A stretch of 12,016 nt of DNA from Hamiltosporidium magnivora (Eukaryota > Microsporidia > Dubosqiidae). Position numbers and translations under genes: made by a program. The stretch lies in contig PITI01000471.1 of NCBI GenBank assembly GCA_004325065.1, positions 1-12,016 of the forward strand, given 5' to 3'. Of the stretch, positions 6,522-12,016 are shown piece after piece. Position 1 is the stretch's first letter; every line of letters begins with the position of its first letter. The notes under the pieces are model-generated. The model ran no database searches, was not told the origin of the DNA, and was given only the letters and a program-made list of their open reading frames with translations.

Positions 6522-7132
6522 TATCACATCTTTTTAAAACATAGAGAAAAACATGAATTAGAAAAACATGAGAAAAATTTTAAATATTTCATCAAATAGA
6601 TAATATTTGCATTTAGAGTTAAAGCTTTCATACAAAAAATAATTATTCTTTATAAACCTAAATTTCTTATTGAGGATATTATATTGTAAATATTATAAAT
6701 TGTTTTGAAACTTGAATTTTCCAAAGGGGATAATCCAATCATATCTCAAAATATTACATAAATGCTTAATCATGTTCCTTTTCAATTTTAATACTATATT
6801 GAATACTTTATATTTTAACGAATATTATTTCACCTATTTTGTAAATGGTTAAGATCATTGTAGTGAAGTAAAATTGATATTATTAGAGAGAGATTCAACA
6901 TTTTACAAGAAGAATCTAGGCTTTGTGTTTGATTCTTTTATATTGGAACATCTGTATTGTATAATCAGGAAAAGTGAATATTACTATTCTCTTTATGTCA
7001 ATCATTCTAGAAAATTAGAGTGTCATGCCTTTAGCTAATGAATTAAAATCCAAGAGAAAATTTTTCGGAGAGTTTTTGTTTTACAACTTCTTACTGTCAG
7101 ATGATACTATATCAATCTTTGTTTATCATTAA
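6522..7132 (+). pseudogene. piggyBac-type transposase relic, catalytic core
   Basis: This is a broken DDE-superfamily transposase readable across three frames. Frame of 6522: RVKAFIQKI then YKPKFLIED (~6615-6677), matching the piggyBac run-up to the first catalytic Asp (YxP..lsIDE). Frame of 6721: KGIIQSYLKILHKC (FKGR....Y.P.KP in the family), EYYFTYFVNG, then LGFVFDSF at 6916-6939, matching the second catalytic block (DNFYTS). Frame of 7025: MPLANELKSKRKFFGEFLF and a terminal IFVYH (~7129), matching the P.ELK.kK.kkGE...LSTIH block. Stops occur at ~6597, 6850 and 7036. The first Asp appears displaced (IED for IDE) and 10 extra codons separate it from KG, so the enzyme is inactive. The N-terminus is not recognisable upstream. 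The assignment rests on motif order, not a search. Confidence 0.65.
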
Positions 7133-7650
7133 TAAAAAAAATTTTAAAATTCCTCTGGTATATATTTGAAGATCTCATTGCATGTTTAAGTCTTAATATA
7201 GCATGAAACTCTATCGGAATATATAAATCGAGGAGTATAACTTCACAGATCATTAGAATCAATAGGATGTGTCATTATCACTAACAAGAAAATTTCTCGT
7301 TTCAATAAAACGCGAGAATTTCTTCTGCAGAATTTTTTGTATTTCAAAGAAAAAAAAAGGAATATCGTACATTTTACTTCATTGGGGATCGATTTTGTTC
7401 CTAAAATATCTTCAAGTAATATTACTTTTCTATAAAAATGATAATATTTTAAGGAGAAACAACGTCTATAGAAACCGAGTTTTCTAAGAATGTTTTTATA
7501 GACAGATTTTAATTGTTTAATATCATGATGTATACCTCAAGAATGTTTGTAACACAGAATAAGGTTGGAATATAAATAACGTTAAATTATTAATTTCTAG
7601 TCTTGTGATATTTACTTACTTATTTATTCCAGTTCTCTTTTACCTTTCAG
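7133..7650. other. Unassigned stretch between piggyBac blocks
   Basis: This is where the third catalytic region of a piggyBac transposase (YN..MGGVD..D) should lie, but I cannot read it convincingly in any frame. An open stretch at 7269-7487 has no recognisable content and is probably chance. Composition is intermediate between the repeat spacers and the relic islands. No RNA gene is seen. Confidence 0.4.
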
Positions 7651-8016
7651 TATCGAGGATGAAAAAATGGAAGGTTTCCATTTGTTTCTTTTAATCTGGT
7701 ACACCCGGAATTATCGGGAATTACCCTATAGATCCAATGTGCCTTATATCCACCATCATGACAGCAATAATCTTCACCCTATTTCAATACACACTTTTCC
7801 AAGGAGATGGTTTTTAAATGATCATACATCCTCTACATCTTGTGATATTTACTATATTTATATACTCAAAGGTACGTAAAATTTATTTTAAATTATTCTA
7901 CTAATTTATTATTATAAATTTAAGGTTTTTAATAATCAAAATCTTTGGTTTTGTTCCAGGCAACTGATCCAAAAACAAAATATAATTATACCAATGATAC
8001 AAATTATAATATTTAG
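7651..8016 (+). pseudogene. Candidate relic exon-intron-exon of a foreign (host-like) gene
   Basis: An open-looking block (7651-7871) is bounded by tttcag on the left and AAG|GTACGT on the right. An 88-base AT-rich interval with a tactaat-like branch sequence follows, ending ttgttccag at 7959. Joining 7871 to 7960 keeps the frame (YSK + ATDPKTKYNY) and reaches TAG at 8014. The joined frame reads GTPGIIGNYPIDP then two hydrophobic segments (CLISTIMTAIIFTLFQYTLF and LHLVIFTIFIY) and a polar tail, like the end of a multi-pass membrane protein. It is broken by TAA at 7692 and 7815. I do not recognise the protein. Microsporidian introns are few, short and differently built, so a real intron here would be foreign. 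Chance assembly of AT-rich splice-like strings is the main alternative. Confidence 0.3.
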
Positions 8017-8156
8017 CTGAAATCGCTTTTTTAAAAAGTTATGGATAGGTTAAAGTCTCGAGTTTGTTTAGAAAACATATATTTTTATAGGCAACGGTTC
8101 TATACTTTAAACTTCAAGCAAACTTATATGGAAATTATAATACACTCATAAATTTT
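8017..8156. other. AT-rich stretch, nothing recognised
   Basis: No ORF, RNA or repeat beyond weak similarity (ttatatggaaatt) to DNA near 6500 can be supported here. It joins directly to the repeated piggyBac C-terminal segment. Confidence 0.4.
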
Positions 8157-8507
8157 AGCAAATATCTTTGTTCAAAAGTATCACATTTTTTTAAAGCAGT
8201 AGTAAGTGTTATATTTGTTTTCATGACATCAACGCAGTTCTAGGTTTAAGATATACGACTGCAACCCCAACACTATATCTATACCTCCAGCGATACCTAC
8301 GTCCCAAATACTTTCATCTACCGGGTATGTATAACCTAATTAATAGGCGATGCAGTTGCCCGAAGTTCGTTAATGTCCGTTGCATGGAGTGTGATCGAAG
8401 ACCGAAGCCCCTCCTGGGCTCCCCCAAGACTATGCAGCCTTGCCACTTACTCTACACTTTCTGAACCCAATAAATTTCCTGTTAAGATATATTTCAGAGA
8501 CTTACAT
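8157..8507 (+). pseudogene. piggyBac-type transposase relic, C-terminal Cys-rich part (copy 1)
   Basis: One frame is open from 8195 to the TGA at 8462 in a patch clearly richer in G+C than its surroundings. It reads SKCYICFHDINAVLGLRY (the family has KWY..FFHLLDia..NA.iLY before the C-terminal region). RPKYFHLPGMYNLINRRCSC follows, then VNVRCMECDRRPKP (8369-8410) and PCHLLYTF (~8438-8461). The order Cys-x-Cys, Cys-x2-Cys, ..KP.., PC..LY.T matches the PHD-like cysteine-rich domain that ends piggyBac transposases and binds transposon ends. The homologous DNA continues past the stop to 8507 (atatttcagagacttacat). It lies about 1 kb downstream of the catalytic relic on the same strand, where about 400 bases would be expected, so the two may be one element with an insertion or two different copies. 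Confidence 0.6.
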
Positions 8508-9068
8508 TTTAAGCAAAGATAATAAATACTTTTTCTGTATAAATTTCTTAATTCATAGAAAGAATTTCATATTTTTTAGGTAAAATTTAGTTATTTGTAG
8601 TCATTTTCTAAGCGTATTTATATTTGTGTTGTATAACATACTATAAATACAATGTTTATCTAAGTTTGTAATTGTAAAAAACTTATACAGAGATATAACT
8701 ATATTGTTCAGTACAAATGTAGCTTATTCTAATTAAAAATTAGTTTATATCGATTTACATGTAATATTAGTTGGTGCTAACATATATTTCCCCAAATAAG
8801 ATATTTCCTTCATTAAAAAGGCTTTCTATTTCATAATTGATGTCACGAACAAAAAAACTAAAGAGAATCCGATTTATTTTAATCAGTTAATCAATTTTTA
8901 AAATTTTTTTTAATGCTGATAAAAGAAATAAATGCGTTAAAATACTTTTTTGGAATATAAATAATTTTTATATCTTTAAGCATAAAAAAATTAAAATTAA
9001 TTAAATTTGCCAGTAATACCCTTCTTTATATAGTAAATTGGATAAATATATATTGTTTTAAAAAATCT
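8508..9068. other. AT-rich upstream region of the 491-aa gene, no gene seen
   Basis: This is low-complexity AT DNA without tandem structure as clear as in the left half, and I find no ORF, RNA gene or transposon signature. A ccc at 9018-9020 lies about 50 bases before the ATG at 9069, too far to match the start-proximal motif. The last 25 bases are ataaatatatattg followed by an A-run, a possible TATA-like element. Confidence 0.4.
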
Positions 9069-10544
9069 ATGGGTATGGAAATTTTAAGAACGAAAAAAAT
9101 AATAGTTGGTTTGGGGATCTTAATTGGTACCATTGTTGTGATAATTGGATCTATTTCACTTTTTTGTGGTGTAAAGGCGAAGAAAAAACTTTCAAAAGAA
9201 GTAAAACAGTTTAATGAATTGAATGAATTTACGGCTTCTTCTTACGCCAAAAGATTGAGAAAATTGATTGATAAGAATAAAAATATAGGTATTTTTAATA
9301 TTAAAGAAGAAGGAAAGCTTAGTATAAGTCCTTGTCTTTCTTATCAACATGCCAATGAGCTATTTAAGTGCAGTGAGCTTTTTTTATACGGTAATGATGA
9401 AAATAAGGAAAAATTACTCGAAGGTTACACAATAGATGATATAATGACTAAATCTTATAATGTTGTTTTCCTTCCTTATTTGATGTCTGTTGAGAAACTG
9501 AATATTTTTTGGAAGAAATATAAACCTGATATTTTAACAAAATTTGGACTAGTTCTCATACGAGGTGCATCCGAATTCAATTTTATTGACAAAATAATTT
9601 CATTATTACAAGAAATGAGCAGAAATGAAGGCGAATTCGGTTATATTACGATTGAAATTAAAGATAATTCTGTTAATGTATTATCAAAGATTCATAAAAT
9701 TGCAGATATGATAACGAACGCAGAATTTTTATATGAAAAAACGGAGAAAATCAGTTTAAAAAGCAAAAACACAACTGATTTTGTTATCTTCCTCTTAAGT
9801 AAAGCCAACATATTTGATTTAAACAATATTTATGATACATTCACAAAAATTTCTTCAGATATTTTATTGAAAGGTTTTCTACTAGATATATTAGAGAATT
9901 TTCTTGGTATACTATTTATTCCTGATATTGATAAGTTAGTTAGTCGATATATTCCTGCTACAGAAGAACCTAAGAAAATGATTTCAGAATTTTTGCAAGA
10001 ATTTAGAAAGGAAGAAAATGATTTAAAAACGATTTTAAACGAATTCGAAAGATTTTCTTGGGTGTTTGCTAGAAAATTGCTTAATATTTATCTAGAAAAC
10101 AAAGAAGACGTTATGGAGTGGATAACTGAACCAGAAAATGCAATAGAAAGTTTCAACAAATTTTTTAATGAAATAGAAAGACTTGATATATCCTCACAAA
10201 TATTAAGGCAAATAAAAATTTTCATTTTTGAAACCGAAAAAAACACTACGATCAAGCTATTGAAGTTATTTAAAGTACTTCTAGAAAATATAAACGAAAA
10301 AAATATTCAAATCAATACAATGAACAACAATCAGGATTTTAAAACGTTCGTTAAATTTTTTAAAAGCAAATTCATTGGAATATTCCTTGAAAATGAAGAA
10401 ATGATAGAATATTTAAAAAACATTGTTGTTATGTTAGAGAACTTTAGTTCTGACGATGATTTACTTTTTAAAATGCACATAAAATTACGAGATGAAATGT
10501 GTTTATCGCTTTTTAAGGTTATTATGACTATATTATACGATTAA
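9069..10544 (+). CDS. Membrane-anchored hypothetical protein (491 aa)
   Basis: I do not recognise this protein. It begins MGMEILRTKK, followed by one strongly hydrophobic segment at ~residues 11-33 (IIVGLGILIGTIVVIIGSIS), then a basic KAKKKLSKEVK. This is a signal-anchor or uncleaved signal peptide that would leave a ~455-residue helical, acidic domain in the ER lumen, on the surface or in the cytosol. The body is Leu/Ile/Lys/Glu-rich and looks like stacked amphipathic helices (for example DILLKGFLLDILENFLGILF near 265-290 and IKLLKLFKVLLENINEK near 395). Cysteines are few. An alternative Met is residue 3. No CCC motif precedes the ATG, unlike most other genes here. It is the only intact gene between the two mobile-element zones. 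Lineage-specific single-anchor proteins of this kind are frequent in microsporidia, some secreted into host cells; that is inference. Confidence 0.85.
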   Translation: MGMEILRTKKIIVGLGILIGTIVVIIGSISLFCGVKAKKKLSKEVKQFNELNEFTASSYAKRLRKLIDKNKNIGIFNIKEEGKLSISPCLSYQHANELFKCSELFLYGNDENKEKLLEGYTIDDIMTKSYNVVFLPYLMSVEKLNIFWKKYKPDILTKFGLVLIRGASEFNFIDKIISLLQEMSRNEGEFGYITIEIKDNSVNVLSKIHKIADMITNAEFLYEKTEKISLKSKNTTDFVIFLLSKANIFDLNNIYDTFTKISSDILLKGFLLDILENFLGILFIPDIDKLVSRYIPATEEPKKMISEFLQEFRKEENDLKTILNEFERFSWVFARKLLNIYLENKEDVMEWITEPENAIESFNKFFNEIERLDISSQILRQIKIFIFETEKNTTIKLLKLFKVLLENINEKNIQINTMNNNQDFKTFVKFFKSKFIGIFLENEEMIEYLKNIVVMLENFSSDDDLLFKMHIKLRDEMCLSLFKVIMTILYD

Positions 10545-10750
10545 AGTTTATTTATGTAATTTTATAAATTTAAGTTGTAATTTATATTTATTTTTTAAAC
10601 ATGAAAAATCTAGCTTCCTAAAATCGCTAGGTATTTGTAATTGCTTGATATTTGTAAAATTTCAAGATTTAGTATCCTCTTCACAATAATTAAAATTGCT
10701 ATAACTATTAAAATTCATTAAGAATTTATGTTATCAGGATTTAAGATATA
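10545..10750. other. 3' flank of the 491-aa gene
   Basis: An AT-rich trailer. A short imperfect hairpin, ctagc...gctag (about 10611-10631), is the only structure visible. No gene. Confidence 0.35.
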
Positions 10751-11022
10751 TTATAAGAATATTAGTAAAGGGTGGATAACCACATAAAAAACTTTCTGTT
10801 TGGCAATGAGTGTGTGAGGATCATTGTTTGGATTTTTGGTGGGAATAAAACCACACTTCATCTTCGGTTGTTCCATTGGAGTTGTTATGAGGAGGAGAGG
10901 TCTAAGAAATGGAGAAACTTTTTTTGCAAATTTACTTGGGTTTTTTATGTAACTGGATCAAAGGCCGCAGCTGAACATGTAGGTAATTGCCATGTAAAAG
11001 CATGGAAACCTAGCCTTGCTCA
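10751..11022 (+). repeat. Noncoding interspersed repeat, copy A
   Basis: About 270 bases starting ttataagaatat..ggtggataaccacataaaa and running through gcaaaggccgcagctgaaca-like DNA to cctagccttgctca. They align with 11735-12016 at roughly nine bases in ten. The differences include a 10-base and a 1-base length change and are not concentrated at third codon positions, so the small ORF across it (10772-11032) is not a gene. It contains a partial internal inverted repeat: acataaaaaac near the left end against gttttttatgt at about 10942. It could be a SINE/MITE-like element or part of a larger repeat. Strand is arbitrary. Confidence 0.9.
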
Positions 11023-11137
11023 CTCGGATTAAAGACTTAGCGCCTAGGATATATAAAAATAAAACTCTTTAAAGCCCGGAAAGCTAAGTAGTAGGTTATA
11101 CCTGTTGGTATGACATTGCACTGTCTAGGTGGACCCC
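11023..11137. other. Segment between repeat A and piggyBac copy 2
   Basis: Contains gcgcctaggatatata and a patch (11070-11135) that is unusually G+C-rich for this window. It is not matched by the DNA flanking piggyBac copy 1. It may be the continuation of repeat A, since copy B is cut by the window edge before this point. Confidence 0.4.
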
Positions 11138-11479
11138 ATGTAAATCTCTGAAATATATATAGATAAAAGTTTATTTTATTGATAAGTCCAGTGTAAATGA
11201 CAATTCCGCTAGAATTAGGAAGCCCGGGTGGGTTTAAGCCCACGATCACACTCTTTACAACAGACATTAACGAACAATGGTAATATTCTTGCTATTTAAT
11301 GGCTTCTACTCATCTTTTAGATGAAAGACTTCGGGTTATAGGTATCTTAGAGAATAATAATTGTTTTTGGTATTTGATTGTTTTTTTTAAACCTAGATGC
11401 GTTAATATCATGAAAACAAATATAACATTTGCTACTTTTTTAAAAGGAGGGATATTTTTAAATATAAAGGAGTATGCTA
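11138..11479 (-). pseudogene. piggyBac-type transposase relic, C-terminal Cys-rich part (copy 2, inverted)
   Basis: The reverse complement aligns with 8157-8507 over nearly its whole length. It shares gttatatttgttttcatga, ctaggttta, ctttcatcta, ttcgttaatgtc and atatttcagaga. Read in pieces it gives KCYICFHDINA, then FHLKDE, then after a 1-base shift PLFVNVCCKECDRG followed by a stop, and CHLHWTY in the next frame. Several differences from copy 1 are synonymous in the shared frame (gac/gat, atc/att, tgc/tgt, cga/cgt, aag/aaa), which supports that frame as the ancestral coding frame. It is more damaged than copy 1: several stops and at least two frameshifts. The open frames on both strands here (11037-11267 minus, 11299-11502 plus) are not genes. 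Confidence 0.65.
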
Positions 11480-11734
11480 TGAAGAATGAAGCATTTATAT
11501 AATTCAGAAATGTTCCAACGACGACGCCGACTCACCTAGAAATGTTTAATTGATTAAAAGACTATAGAAACCAACAAGAGTGCACAATTAAGACATGTCT
11601 ATTTCTATTTGTCCATAAGTCTTACCTAACCAATAATACTGAGTAGAACTGAACTTAAAAAACTAAAAAAATCTATTTTTTTAAACAAAATCTTCAATAC
11701 TAAATTTCCATAATTTTTTTCTAAATAGTATTAT
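11480..11734. other. Unassigned DNA between piggyBac copy 2 and repeat B
   Basis: No ORF or RNA gene. A short G+C-rich patch (acgacgacgccgactcacct, about 11518-11537) suggests remaining relic sequence, perhaps upstream transposase DNA, but I could not align it to anything in the window. Confidence 0.35.
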
Positions 11735-12016
11735 TTATCAAGAATATGTGGAGGGAGGATAACCACATAAAAAACTTTCTGCTTGGCAATGAGTGTGTGA
11801 AACTGGTGTGAGGTCATTGTTTGGATTTTTGGTGGGAATAAAACCACACTACATCTTTGGTTGTTCCATGGGAGTTGTTATGAGGAGGGGAGGTCTAAGA
11901 GATGGAGAAACTTTTTCTACAAATTTATTTGTAGTTTTTTATGTAACCAGATTGCAGACCGCAGCTGAACATGTAGGTAATTGCCATGTAAAAGCATGGA
12001 AACCTAGCCTTGCTCA
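11735..12016 (+). repeat. Noncoding interspersed repeat, copy B (runs off the window)
   Basis: Direct-orientation copy of 10751-11022, starting ttatcaagaatatgtggag and sharing ggataaccacataaaaaac, gaataaaaccacact and atgtaggtaattgccatgt. Relative to copy A it has ten extra bases near 11804 (gtgtgaaactggtgtgagg). The right end is not seen. The A-to-B spacing is about 985 bases, with piggyBac copy 2 in between. Confidence 0.9.

Noticed and set aside
7269..7487. 72-codon plus-strand ORF
   Set aside because: I looked for the third piggyBac catalytic block (YN..MGGVD) or another domain in it and found none; treated as chance.
7667..7879. 70-codon ORF starting MEGFHLFLLIW, considered as a piggyBac N-terminal part
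   Set aside because: The resemblance is weak, and a different frame of the same DNA gives hydrophobic segments and a splice-consistent structure; neither is strong enough to call this ORF a gene.
6300..8520. Intact piggyBac ends (TTAA followed by CCC-type terminal repeats)
   Set aside because: I searched by eye for ttaaccc/gggttaa around the relics and found none, so element boundaries and target sites cannot be given.
10790..10880. Possible tRNA-like A box (tggcaatgagtg) and B box (ggttgttcc) making repeat A a SINE
   Set aside because: The B-box match is poor and no cloverleaf can be folded by eye; kept only as a possibility in the repeat description.
10772..11032. 86-codon plus-strand ORF in repeat A
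   Set aside because: Copy B interrupts this frame with 10-base and 1-base length changes and the substitutions are not third-position biased, so the repeat is noncoding.
11037..11502. ORFs 11037-11267 (minus) and 11299-11502 (plus)
   Set aside because: Both overlie piggyBac copy 2; the ancestral coding frame inferred from comparison with copy 1 is different.
1..12016. tRNA, rRNA or CRISPR array
   Set aside because: No cloverleaf, conserved rRNA segment or regularly spaced repeat with unique spacers was seen; the periodic repeats are head-to-tail minisatellites.

Overview
The window looks like nuclear DNA of a microsporidian, probably Nosema-like. Three things point there. The sequence is extremely AT-rich with short intron-less genes. 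A compact eukaryotic cytosolic phenylalanyl-tRNA synthetase alpha subunit is followed by a 78-residue Lso2/CCDC124-type ribosome-dormancy protein. A CCC triplet lies at or just upstream of the ATG of most predicted genes (115-117, 2517-2520, 3177-3179, 4631-4633, 5592-5594, strand-adjusted), a start-site signature described for Nosema and other microsporidia. Species cannot be named from sequence alone.

Layout. Positions 1-5575 are the gene-bearing half: PheRS alpha (+, 123-1565), two unrecognised small proteins (-, 2141-2512 and 2850-3176), Lso2 (+, 3843-4079), a 74-residue unknown (-, 4406-4630) and a 182-residue charged, probably helical unknown (-, 5027-5575). The spacers between them are low-complexity minisatellites with clear periods (16, 76, 30-33, 24, 47, 98 and 62 bp).

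From about 5650 to 9068 the DNA changes character. It has no intact gene, has islands visibly richer in G+C, and holds decayed mobile DNA that only becomes readable when stops and frameshifts are ignored. I read a 5'-truncated non-LTR retrotransposon (LINE) tail at 5660-6290, a piggyBac-type transposase core at 6522-7132, and its cysteine-rich C-terminal part at 8157-8507. Between the piggyBac pieces lies a candidate relic exon-intron-exon (7651-8016) of a type foreign to microsporidia.

Positions 9069-10544 carry one intact 491-residue membrane-anchored protein of unknown function. From 10545 to the end there is a second, inverted and independently damaged copy of the piggyBac C-terminal segment (11138-11479). 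It lies between two direct copies of a noncoding repeat of at least 270 bp (10751-11022 and 11735-window end).

The intact genes point to core translation (tRNA charging) and ribosome dormancy; no operon logic is expected or seen. The main interest is the graveyard of arthropod-style transposons (LINE and piggyBac) inside a compact parasite genome. This fits transfer from an animal host, but a host/parasite assembly chimera must be excluded.
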